Translations under genes and position numbers: made by a program
NCBI RefSeq assembly: GCF_030272615.1
Contig: NC_081414.1
Span: forward strand, 339,988,502 to 340,052,501
Origin: Cryptomeria japonica
Taxonomy: Eukaryota; Streptophyta; Pinopsida; Cupressales; Cupressaceae
Direction of reading: 5' to 3'
Length of the DNA stretch: 64,000 nucleotides
Shown: positions 23,968 through 34,060 of the stretch, in pieces
Layout: every line of letters begins with the position of its first letter
How positions within the stretch are numbered: the stretch's first letter is position 1
Notes under the pieces: model-generated
Told to the model about the DNA's origin: nothing
Database searches by the model: none
What the model saw: the letters and a program-made list of their open reading frames with translations, nothing else

Positions 23968-23982
23968 ATCTCCCCCTTTGGC
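23968..23982 (-). promoter_or_regulatory. Element A2 polypurine tract
   Basis: Minus-strand GCCAAAGGGGGAGAT adjoins the middle LTR. The upstream box GTTGTCATCAATGCCAAA matches, in inverted orientation, a box about 30 bases inside the LTR. Confidence 0.9.
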
Positions 23983-24399
23983 ATTGATGACAACACAAGA
24001 TGGAAAAACATCTAAGTGCCAAAACTAAATGCCAAAAACTAAAAACCAACAATCTCTAGAATAGGTCAATACCAGAAATCAAAATACAAATGCAAAGAGT
24101 ATGTATCACTCCCCCAATAAGTAATATCTCCCCAAAGGATAATGTATGTATTTCCATAGATATCTCTCCCCCTTTGACATCAAATGCCAAAGCAATACAA
24201 ATATGAGATACAACAAATTCATAGAACCAATTACAATAACCAATTGTTATATCCAACTACTCCCCTTGAGAAGTAGCAAAAATGTTTCTTTGTTAATTTT
24301 GTCGGTTTGATGCCAATGATCAACTATCTAAGTCTCTACCAGTGAGGGTATAACCCCAAGCTTCTCTCTGAGATATTCAAAAGTTTCCTTAGGAAAAGG

Positions 24400-25866
24400 C
24401 TATGTAAGGATATCTACAATCTGCTCTTTAGTATTCACATAAACCAATCTCACTTCTTTTGCTTCAACATTCTCTTTAAGAAAATTATGTTTGATACAAA
24501 CATGTTTAGTTTTAGAGTGAAATATCAGATTCTTAGATATATCAATTGCTATTGAATTATCACAATAAATGATTATAGGTTCTTTGCCTTTTACCTTTAT
24601 ATCCTTCGACATTTTCTTAATCCATAATACCTAAGTACAATTAGTTGTTGCTGCAACATATTCTGATTCTGCTATTGATAATGATGTACAAATCTGTTTC
24701 TTTCTCAACCATGAAATCAATCTGTCACCAAGAAAGAATGCCCCACCGATAGTGCTCTTTTTGTCATCTACATCTCCTACCCAATTTGCATCGATGTATG
24801 CACATAAATCAAAATTTTCATCTTTAGGATACCATAAACCAAGATTTGTTGTGCCTTGTAGATACCAAAAAATCCCTTTCACTATTGATTCATAATTTTC
24901 TCTAGGATTACTCTGAAATCTTGAAACAATACACACTGCATTCATTATATCAAGTCTTGTTTGTGTCAAATACAGTAAAAATTCAATCATAGATTTGTAT
25001 CTTGTCAGATGAAAAGGAGCTGAATCATCCTTTAATGACAGTTTATTAGTTGTAGTCATAGGAGTACTTACTGGTTTAGAGTTTTCCATACCAAATTTCT
25101 TCAGTAGTTCCTTCAAGTACTTTGTTTGACATATGAATATACCTTTATCAGTCTGTGAAATCTGCAATCCTAAAAAGAATTTTATCTCCCCAATCATAGA
25201 CATTTTAAATTCTTTCTGCACTTTATTAGCAAAGTCTTTGCACAATCCATCTTCTCCTCCAAAAATGATGTCATCAACAAAAACTTCAATAACCAAGATG
25301 TCTTCATGAGTCACTTTGAAATATAAGTTGTTGTCAGCATTACCTTTAGTGTAACCAAGCTTCAAAAGATATTTGTCCAATCTAGCATACTGAGCTCTAG
25401 GAGCTTGCTTCAATCCATATAAAACTTTCCTTAATCTGCAAACCATAGTTTTATCATTTGTCAATGAAAATCCATCAGGATTTTCAATGTAAACTTGTTC
25501 TTCAAGATAACCATTCAGAAATGCATATTTTACATCCATTTGATATAATTTATAGTTCTTGTGTGCTGCAAATGCAAGAAATAATCTAATTGCCTCAATT
25601 ATAGCTACTGGTGCAAAGGTTTCATTCTAATCACTTCCCTCTTTCTATGAATATCCTTTACACACTAATCTTGGTGTGTTTCTGATTACCTTACCATCTT
25701 CATTAAGTTTATTGCTGAATAACCATTTAGTTCCAATTATATTTTTATCTTTAGGCTGGGGAACCAATGTCCATGTATTGTTCTTTTCAATTTGTTCCAA
25801 TTCATCTTCCATAGCTTTAATCCAATGTCTATCTTCACATGCCTCAATAACAGATGCTGGTTCCAC
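24400..25866 (-). pseudogene. Element A2 reverse transcriptase and RNase H, 5'-truncated
   Basis: The frame begins at the junction with element B, just before PASVIEACEDRHWIKAMEDE, and continues through [19 protein letters not shown]. The long frame 25539-24631 (302 residues) holds the RT core, including [15 protein letters not shown], the connection (PVSTPMTTTNKLSLKDDS) and RNase H (CAYIDANWVGDVDDKKSTIG). The RNase H end follows at 24612-24400 (IIIYCDNSIAID, HSKTKHVCIKHNFLKE). It is better preserved than A1. Gag, protease and integrase of A2 are absent. Confidence 0.9.
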
Positions 25867-27284
25867 CTTCTTCTCCTCTACCAGAGGCTTGTCATATTTC
25901 TTCCTTTGTACCCTTTTGAATATAAGAGGTTGATTACCCTCTAGATCAGAGTGAGAAGTGATAGAAGAAATTAAAGTCTCAGGCCTCTTCACCTTAGGAG
26001 CACTAGCTGCTGCCAGTTGATCTACCGGTTTAGATCCAGAACCTAGTTTTGTATCTATCCTGTGAATTACATTCTAAACAAATGCAGATATTTTGTCTAT
26101 TTTCTTTTGTCTTATTTTCTTGTTGAAGCCAATTTTGACCTCAAGAGCCTTCTCCTCTGGAGTGCTAAAGTGTTTAGCCTTTTCATCCAAAGGAGCATCA
26201 ATAAGCATTTTAGCATTTAACTCCAAGATGAGGTCATCTACTTCATAACCCAATTCAGTGACCCATATAGTTCTAGGTTCCACTAATTCCATGAGTGTCT
26301 CATCTATTTTTACCATGAAGCATATATCAATTGAGTATCTCTCCTCAATGTGTTTGGAGATTCTCTCCCTTAGTCTCATGTTCTCCTGAAAAGTTTTGAA
26401 GTAGCCCCAAAGCTTCTCCTCTTTGTTACGACCAAGATCGATGATTGCATCTTTGATTTGCATACCTACCGGTATGTCATGAGCCTAATGTTTCTTTTCC
26501 AAACCCGGCAGTTCATTCATGAAGTGGATCATTAAACAGATAATAAGATTGACAAACTAAAAAGTTCCTTTCTTAACACCTTTGATCTTTCCAAGATTAA
26601 TCATCAATTCACTCCTTAACCATTCACACAAGTCATACTTTTCATTATTCTTTATCATTTGGTGTGGAACATGGATACAAGAATTGACAATAGAGTTCAA
26701 TCAACTTGATTTAGTTACCTTGTAGCCAATGGTCATGCTGGAAAATTTCACATCTGTGTCTTTGATGGTGCTACCCACATTGATCTTCCATCATGGGTTG
26801 CACCGGTGAGCTTCTCAACCGTAGTGTTGGAGATCATCTTACCTAATTCCTATCCAACTTTGGGTAAGTTGGTGACTGCCTGAATAACTTCTTTGGTGAT
26901 CATGTAAGGCTGGTCCAGCTAGATGAATTCATTATGGACCCTGCTTAGAACATATCTGATCACTTCATCCTTGAATTTTGATATATACAAGATTTTGGTT
27001 AACCCTAGATCTTCAATAATTTGATATTCTAGAGCTACCTAGTATCACAGATTGATAGATTCCCTTGATTTCCTCAGTTCCTAAATCCTCCAAGGTGTAG
27101 TGAATATAGGCCCTCACATCTTCTACATAAACCATGCCATCGAGAACCTTCAAAAACATGCCAGTAGAGTCTTCCAAAGTAGCAATTTCGGGAACTTCCT
27201 TGAAAATAGGTCTAAGCCCATCCTTAACCTCAACAACAGTGGGATTCACAATGAATTAGGAGCAAATGATGATCCAGATGCCAT
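25867..27284 (-). pseudogene. Element B ORF2: unidentified conserved retroelement protein
   Basis: The ATG at 27284 (context CTTTGAAATGGC) opens MASGSSFAP, aligned with MASSSFVPEF of element G at 34061 in the same context. The homology continues: PTVVEVKDGLRPIFKEVPEI against PTIVENVKCPGFKIIPEI, then GMVYVEDVRAYIHYTLEDLG against GVAFVEDPRIYIHCNIENLG. Further on, CEWLRSELMINLGKIKG lines up with CEWLKDELIDNLKKIKG, followed by a hydrophobic ICLMIHFMNELPG. Past the point where G is cut, B continues with QIKDAIIDLGRNKEEKLWGY and a charged helical stretch to 26074, then to the nested copia at 25866. Stops and frameshifts are scattered. I cannot assign a family; it resembles, in layout only, the extra ORFs of plant Tat/Athila-type elements. 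Confidence 0.65.
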
Positions 27285-27779
27285 TTCAAAGAAATACCTA
27301 GATAACAGTCGCAGGTTGAGGGTTTTTTATTACTTCTCAGATAACTGTTGAAAATTCTTTGGAATGCCTTTGCTCACTCTTGATCGCCTATGATTCACCT
27401 TTGCTTCTCTCTTGTTTTTTTGAGTGCTGGGTGAGTGAAAATGAGTCCATTTTCCCTTTCTAACAATGAGTAAACCCTAATTCATCACTGTCATAAATGC
27501 TTAGCGATGTACCCTACCAAATGTTGGTTTCATAATTTTATGCCCTATAAACCTCTATCAATGATCAATACCACTCTCTAGATCTCTTTCTAGATCTCTT
27601 TCGGGGAATATGCAATGTTTGCAATGAATTTTCCTAACCCTAAGGTGTATACCTTAGTTACCAATTGAATTTCCTGCCAATGCTGTTGATGCAGTAGTGC
27701 TCTGTTTTATCGGTGGAGCTACAGGTGCAGTTACCGATGTAGTTAAATCTCCACTTGGTTCTTTAGATTTTCTAGCCCA

Positions 27780-28846
27780 TCTATTGGTGTGATCTTGTTG
27801 TATTTCATCTACCTTCTGGTTTCCTTTCTCATTTTCTTTAACATTTCTAACCGGTGTAGTCTTGCTTCTACAGTACTTAGCAATATGACCTATTTTGATG
27901 CATGCATAACATGTAACATTGTTCTTTTGAATTGCTTTGACATATCTGATGTCATTCCTTCACCTACATTGATAATCCAAATGTCCAAACTTTCCACATG
28001 CATGACATTTAACATTTATTTTTCAATCTTCTGACTTATGACCATATTTCTTGCAATTTTTACATTGACCAAGAACTGAATTGTAGTTTTGATTTGTTCT
28101 ATTTCTACACTGTCTAGCCATATGCCCAAATTTATTATAGACAAAGAATCTACAATTGAATTTTTAAGCATTAGATTACCTTACCAGTTTCCTTTGGTCT
28201 GATGAGTTCTGTATACCAATTGTTTGATCTTCATTTGCAGTACCAGAGCTTTTGCCTTGTACAAATCCAAGTCCTCTAGAATCTTCACTCTACCTTTTTC
28301 TTTTCAATAAATCATCCAACTGTGCAACACTAATCCTGAATTTTTCTTTATACTCACTTGCACTAGTTAGATCATCTCTCAGAGTCATTATTTGTCTCTC
28401 TAGCTCTTGTTCATTATTCTAGGATTGTACCAAATCAGTTCTCAACATATTATTCTCATGAGTCAATCTGCCACATTCTTCAAATTTGTTCTTCAGAGAT
28501 ATAGCAATATTTTCTTCCTTCTTCTTTTGTCCTCAATATATTTTGATAACCTTATAGTTAGGTCTTGCATTTCATTCTTCATGAGCATGTTTGCTTGACT
28601 TAGTTTCTAAAATTTTTCATTAAGTATATTTTTCTCTTCATCATCCTGGTTTTGCAAAATTTCCTTTCTCTTAGCTTGAGCAGATGATAACCTTTCTTGC
28701 AGAATAAGAATGAATTCATTAGCAGAACTCAATTCATCTTGTAGTTTTAAGTTCTTCATCAGTTCAACATCATAATTACAGAGTGCCATCTCAAGTTGCT
28801 TCTCCATAGCCATATTCAATGATTCCGGTTTCAGGATCTTCCTCAA
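27780..28846 (-). pseudogene. Element B gag-like protein: coiled coil plus four zinc knuckles
   Basis: The first piece, from 28846 (MRKILKPESLNMAMEKQLEM), is a charged, heptad-like stretch including LQDELSSANEFILILQERLS, so probably coiled coil. Stop-broken frames then carry a tandem zinc-knuckle array between about 28160 and 27870: a degenerate first knuckle ending GHMARQC, then CKNCKKYGHKSED, CHACGKFGHLDYQC and CYACIKIGHIAKYC (27911-27870). The same architecture occurs in element G. It starts close to the primer site, as gag does. No capsid-like UBN2 core of the kind in A and F is visible. Confidence 0.75.
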
Positions 28847-28873
28847 GCTATTAAACTTCCTCTGAGGTACCAG

Positions 28874-28885
28874 GCTCTGATACTA
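28874..28885 (-). promoter_or_regulatory. Element B primer binding site
   Basis: Minus-strand TAGTATCAGAGC matches 11 of 12 bases of the initiator-Met tRNA site, two bases inside the LTR. Confidence 0.88.
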
Positions 28886-28887
28886 AT

Positions 28888-29452
28888 TGTTGGAATACAA
28901 TGAATCCAAGAGCACTGAGAGGGGGGGTGAATCAGTGTTCTATCGGTAACACAAGATTTTAACCTTTTATAACATACACATATAAATCGGTAAATGAAGA
29001 AACATATAACATGAAGTAAATAAACCAGCCACATGAATAAACACCATGACACACAAAATTTATACATGGAAAACCTCAAAGAGGAAAAACCATGATGGGA
29101 TTTGTGACCCACAATATCAATTCACTAGCCATATGAAAGATATTACATAGCATGGGGGCCTGCACATGTAGGAAGGCACACTGCTCAACACAAAAGAGTC
29201 TCACTGACTACAAGCTTCTGCTAAGATAAAATAGTACTGGTAAACTCACAAAATGCATCTATAATGCCAAAAAGAGTTCTGGTTAAAGCTTTATTCTGTA
29301 CCAGTTCATAAACCCCAAACCCTGCTACTGGTATTTCCTTTCCTCAAATAATTCTTTACAAACCATCTACTTATCATAGTATGATATTACATTCACATAC
29401 AAATGACCTACATACATATCCTTCATATTACACAGTTCTTCTTCCTTGTCAT
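28888..29452 (-). repeat. Element B 5' LTR, truncated (565 bp kept)
   Basis: Starts TGTTGGAATACAATGAATCC and follows the 3' LTR until CTTCCTTGTCAT. There the 3' LTR goes on with GTTACAAAATGAAC, while this copy meets LTR G. About 310 bp of the U3 side are missing. Confidence 0.88.
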
Positions 29453-30268
29453 TGTTGGCATTCTACACTCTTATGAGAATAGTTGATGTTGTCATTGATG
29501 GCAACCATCTAGCAACCAATTGGAAAGTCATGAAAATTGGTTTCTACATGCCCGACATCACAAAATTCATACATCGGCAGACACTGGCACCGAGAGGCAC
29601 TTCACCAACATTCATATTACATCGGCAACAAGCATACCGACACCCCAACCGATATGGGATAAAGTTTTGTTTTGTAATGTAATTATCTTTTGTAAATCCG
29701 ACATGGTATATTGTAAAAGACTCATAAATGTATGAGATCTTATAGGTCATTTTATGTAGTAGATGGATGATGAGAAATATAATGTGTGATAAGGCAATTT
29801 TGTATAAAGTGATATAGTTGACAGCAAAGGTTTTGGTTATTGGCTGAGCTTAAACCAAGTACTGAACCTGACAAGAGAGATGTTTTGAGTAGTACATTTT
29901 ATTGGATTTAATAATCTGTTTTATAGTCAGTGTGACTCCTTATTGAGTAGTGAGCTCTAGGCTGTTGGCCTCCCTGCATGTGCAGGCCCCTCATTGTAAG
30001 TAGTATTTATTCATTGGCCAGTGAGTAAATATTGTGGGTTACAAATCCCATTGAGGTTTTTCCCACACCGGATTTCCTCGTTAAATATCTTGTGTTATGG
30101 TGTGTTTCTATGATGTCTCTATTATTTCTGTTTATTGCAATAATTTTTATTTACTGGTACACTATTTTGGGTTGCAAAGTTATTAATAAGTTTAAATATT
30201 CTGTAAACCAGTTAGATACTAATTCACCCCCCCTCTTAGTGTCTTTGGGACTACCACTGAATCTAACA
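29453..30268 (+). repeat. Element G 5' LTR (816 bp)
   Basis: Runs from TGTTGGCATTCTACACTC to GAATCTAACA, with TG/CA ends, and is followed by the primer site. GTCAT precedes it. It carries TTGTCATTGATGGCAAC near 29487 and the R-U5 motif GAGGTTTTTCCCACACC near 30053. It contains no gene. It abuts LTR B head to head. Confidence 0.88.
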
Positions 30269-30270
30269 AT

Positions 30271-30283
30271 TGGTATCAGAGCC
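30271..30283 (+). promoter_or_regulatory. Element G primer binding site
   Basis: TGGTATCAGAGCC is a perfect match to the initiator-Met tRNA primer site, two bases after the LTR. Confidence 0.95.
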
Positions 30284-30339
30284 TATTCCTCTATTTTGAA
30301 AAGCCTAACAACTTGAGGAAGATTCTGACACTGGTACAG

Positions 30340-31290
30340 ATGGAGGACTTAAGAAAACAATTGGAAGGAGCCCTTGAATATTTTGATGTAGAAAAATTGA
30401 AGAATATCAAACTTGAAGATGATCTGAGGATTGCTCAGGATTTCATTAAAGGACTTTAGGAGAACTTTGCTATAGCACAAAATAAAATAAAAGAACTTCA
30501 TGAGAAGATGCAGAATGATGATGATGAAAAATAAACTCTTAGAGACATTGCAAACAAGTTGAGACAAGAAAATAGTAATATGACGAATGAAATGCAAGAT
30601 ATGACTATGAGGTTATGTAAAGATATTGAAGATAGGAAGAAGAATGAAGAAGACTTGACTAGGAGACTTAATGATGCTAGAAATGAAAATATGAGACTTG
30701 GTCATGAAAATGATATGTTAAAGACATACTTGATTCACATGCAACATGATAAAACTGAGCTTATGAGACAAGTTGGAATTATGGAAAATGAGTTCGCTAC
30801 TGCAAATAAACACAAAAACAAATTCAAGAAAAGTTCAAAAGAATTTGATGACATGCTTAAAAAATAGAAACCTAATGAAGATACTAATGGACTTAGATTT
30901 GAACATGGAGAAAGTTCCGATACTACAAACAATCAAGATCAGAACAAATTGGTAAGACAACCTAATGCTTATAAATTTAATGGAAAATGTTTCAATTGCA
31001 ATAAATATGGTCACAGAGAAAATCAGTGTAGATTTAGAAATAATCAGAATATAAACTCACCCACCAGTCAATGTTCCAAATGCAACAAAGTTAGTCATAA
31101 TTCATAAAATTATAGAATGAATGTGAAATGCTATATTTGTGGAAGATTTGGACATTTATCTAATCAATGCAAATCACAAATTGGTCAAGGATATAGAAAG
31201 GATATTCAGAAGAATAATGTAACTTGTTATGTTTGTAACAAGATTGGACATATTGCTAAATTCTATAGAACCAAGAATGCACCAACAAAC
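30340..31290 (+). pseudogene. Element G gag-like protein: coiled coil plus four zinc knuckles
   Basis: The ATG at 30340 (MEDLRKQLEGALEYFD) starts one frame that holds to 31290, with stops near 30460, 30531 and 30865. Residues 1-175 are charged and heptad-like (LRQENSNMTNEMQDMTMRL), so a long coiled coil. The zinc knuckles follow in the same frame: CFNCNKYGHRENQC (30988-31029), CSKCNKVSHNS (31072-31113, with a stop and Cys to Tyr), CYICGRFGHLSNQC (31129-31170) and CYVCNKIGHIAKFY (31225-31266, last Cys to Tyr). A solo LTR then interrupts; the frame resumes at 32543-32687 and again after the second solo LTR, in phase if the LTRs and one copy of each duplication are ignored. Confidence 0.8.
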
Positions 31291-31470
31291 TGTAGCGTCC
31301 TAAAATTGTGACACTTGCAATTTCGACTGCATTTCGGTCTTCACGATGGCGACGCAACACGCAACCTGAATGGAGACCCCGAAACTTGCTCACGACACCA
31401 AAAACTGCATTTTTCAAGTACCCTGGCCTAAACCTCCTTGCACCCTGACGTCCCGGGAGGTGGGACCAGA

Positions 31471-31558
31471 GTGCCCAGCGCCCTGGTCCCTCAGGACTAG
31501 GGTGCCCAGCGCCCTGGTCCCCAGGACCATGGCGCCCAGCGCCCTGGTCCCTGGGTCC
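31471..31558 (+). repeat. GC-rich minisatellite, 30-31 bp unit, 3 copies
   Basis: The core GTGCCCAGCGCCCTGGTCCC occurs at 31471 and 31502, and with one change (GCGCCC) at 31532. It lies in the U3-like part of solo LTR H, upstream of the TATA box. Confidence 0.9.
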
Positions 31559-31673
31559 TATTTTGGGCCCGGTCTCCTAAGGGGTCTCGGGTCTTTTTGT
31601 TTGCAATTTGGAAATTAACTTTCCTGGTCGGCCTAAGGTCGGGAAAATCAGTCTATCAGCCCTAATTGACAAG

Positions 31674-31680
31674 TATATAA
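31674..31680 (+). promoter_or_regulatory. TATA box of solo LTR H
   Basis: TATATAA, followed by AACTAC and a pyrimidine-rich TTTTTCTCTCTC, the usual arrangement upstream of a transcription start. Confidence 0.55.
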
Positions 31681-32687
31681 ACTACATTTTTCTCTCTCAT
31701 TTGGATATAACACATACATGATGAAAAAGGCGTGGAAACTATACTCAAGCATTCAAGCATTCAAGCATTCCTTCTAAGTCTCCATTCAAGGCTAAGTGTT
31801 GCATTCAAGACAAGGATTCAACCATTGAAGAGGAGATCACTTACTACATACTACTACAACATACAACATCTAAACCTTCGCACATAAGGATACAAACATC
31901 CTTAGAACAAGGTATTAGTACTTGTTTTACAGTCATTTACATTTACAGCTCTTGCTCATTTCTTGGTTAATTCCAAAACCGGGGTTTGACCTAAAGGCAA
32001 ACCCCTAATCCTTAACCCCCCAATCATCTTTGATTTTCTGTGTGTAGGTTGTAGGTACGCGGCTGAGATTGAAGATCTAGAATCCTTGTGCAGAGACGAA
32101 CAGATCCCCCTTCGTTTCGCGGATTTTTCGGAGGACTGTGGCGTCGGGCGCCATCGTCCCGACAACTTTTGCTCAAATTTGCAGGACAGTGCCGTATCGA
32201 CATTTTACTGCTAATTCCAGGTCCGCAGCTTCATACTGTATCCCTATCTCAGTTTATAAAGCAAATCTTGGTCACTTTCTATGCATTCCTAGCTCAATTC
32301 TTCTATGCACATTCTTTACAAAAGAGGGTAGCCTTGCTGTCTTAACCCTTGAAACTCATTTAGCATCCATTCTTGCATTGCGTGGGATTGGATCTTGTGG
32401 GTTTCAACCCCTCTTTTGAATGTAAAGTCTCCCCCCTAAGTGAAAACCATCGAATCCTAGCGAACCTCCCTTCTCTCTCCTTGGAGTTGGAAGAGGGGAG
32501 AGCAACTAGGGTTTGATCATGATTTTTCCGCTTTACACAAACAACAAAGGATCTATTTTGAAGGGCAAAGAAAAGGTAGATGAAGTTAAGAAATAATTTT
32601 CAAAATAATGGATTAAGAAGACTGATCAGAGAACTGATGAAACTATATCTTCACCAGTAGAACAAAGTAATCCTCCACCAACAAGAG

Positions 32688-33738
32688 TGTTGGTATTTTG
32701 GTATGGTTTTGTCATTGATGTCAACACCTACTAAAACACTAGCACTTTGGAGATCCAGCAACATTCACTGGCAAGCAAGTAACTATTGCATAGTTACTAG
32801 TATATGGTTCACCGGCAGGATATAATGTTCATCGGCACTTGAAATGACATGGAAGACACTTGGTAATATCGAAGACATCATGTGGACACTTTGTTTTGAA
32901 GAATTAATCATTGGTATATTCATATTTGCATATTTGCTTTTACTGGCAAATAGGTCCAGGGTTACCTAGGGTTACACCAGCAGGTTTATCTTTTCCAGAT
33001 CAGTATGGCACACTATGGAGATGATTTATTATTGTTGTAAATGCATTAAGCCAACATGTTATTGCATCGGATATTATATTATTTGTAAAATGTTTTTATT
33101 GTAATATCTTGTAGAGCCAACCTACTAAAATTGGTCTTAGGTTATTATATAAATGTAAGATCTTATTTGTAAGATTGAATGTGGAATGCGAAGAAGAATT
33201 GTGAGAAGGTATATGCGAGATTAAGCAGAGGTATACATGAAGACATCATTTGAAGGTGAAGCTAGGTTTTTGTAGAAGCATATCAGCATTACACTGGTAC
33301 TGAATCCAGCAAATGAAGATGCTATTTTGTGCAGTACATTATTATTGGATTTAACCATCCAACTATAGTCAGTGTGACTCCCATTTTGTGATTGAGCAGT
33401 GAGCTCTAGGCTATTGGCCTTTCTGCATGTGCAGACCCCATTTATGTACACTTACTATCTGCAGTAGTATCATCTGATTGTGGATAAGGTTTCCCACCAT
33501 GGTTTTTCCCCTTACAGGGTTTCCACGTACAAATATTGGTGTTATGTGTTGTGGATGACTTTATGTTTATGTTTCATGCATTAATCTTTACCGGTATAGC
33601 AATTTACTATTAACACTATCTACCGGCATACTTAACTGGTTTACCGGTATTAAGCATTAAGTTGGTTAAATGGTTTTGGTTTAAATTTATTAGACAATTG
33701 ATTCACCCCCCCCTCTCAGTTGTATTTGGGACCTAACA
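32688..33738 (+). mobile_element. Solo LTR of copia family A (1051 bp) with TSD AAGAG
   Basis: Starts TGTTGGTATTTTGGTATGG and ends GGGACCTAACA. AAGAG occurs at 32683-32687 and 33739-33743. It matches the element A LTRs in reverse orientation, for example the CAGTGTGACTCC, GCATGTGCAGACCCC and GTTTTTCCCCTTACAGGG segments. No internal sequence is left. It interrupts the linker between the gag-like ORF and ORF2 of element G. Confidence 0.93.
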
Positions 33739-34060
33739 AAGAGATTCTTCATCTAACTAAGGAACAATCCTTAGGGGGTATTGCAGCAAGTTGAAGATTA
33801 TGCATTCTACCCTCGGTTGATGGTGAGAAGATACATTTCTTCTTTACCAGCGGATGTGTTAAGTTTTCACTTAACCAATGAGCATTTAATGCTATTTTTA
33901 AGAACTTTTTGGCTATAAAGAACCGGGAAACCCTCATTTCGAATTCACCTAGCATTCAAATGATCAAAGAGCATGAAATTGAGCAAGGCATTCTAAGGCG
34001 AAGCTGCAAAGTGATTTTCAAGCATTTAGAATTTTGATTTAAGAGTTATTTATCTTTGAA

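Larger units (their letters stand above)
17253..25866 (-). mobile_element. Tandem Ty1/copia element A (LTR-INT-LTR-partial INT)
   Basis: Read on the minus strand: partial internal region A2 (25866-23968), LTR (23967-22860), complete internal region A1 (22859-18361), LTR (18360-17253). A polypurine tract lies directly outside the middle LTR (23968-23982), so that LTR is both the 3' LTR of A2 and the 5' LTR of A1. This tandem form arises by unequal recombination between elements, not by one insertion. A2 is broken at 25866 in the linker before RT, where B sequence resumes. The left flank is TTCAT; no right-hand duplication can be tested. Confidence 0.85.
14829..29452 (-). mobile_element. Non-autonomous LTR retrotransposon B with nested copia
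   Basis: On the minus strand the order is 5' LTR (29452-28888, truncated), primer site, gag-like ORF with four zinc knuckles, ORF2 of unknown function, nested copia tandem (25866-17253), ORF3, polypurine tract, and 3' LTR (15706-14829). No protease, RT or integrase of its own is visible, so it must have relied on enzymes from another element. It inserted into the 5' LTR of D. GTCTT precedes the left end, but the right end was lost where element G begins, so the duplication cannot be checked. Confidence 0.75.
31291..32537 (+). mobile_element. Solo LTR H (1247 bp) with TSD CAAAC
   Basis: Starts TGTAGCGTCCTAAAATTGTG, ends CCGCTTTACA, and is flanked on both sides by CAAAC (31286-31290 and 32538-32542). 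It is clearly more GC-rich than its surroundings and carries a GC-rich minisatellite at 31471-31558, a 10-bp repeat (CAAGCATT type) near 31745-31770 and a TATA box at 31674. No internal region or second LTR is present, so it is the product of LTR-LTR recombination. The frames inside it are not convincing genes. The orientation is assumed from the TATA box. Confidence 0.93.
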
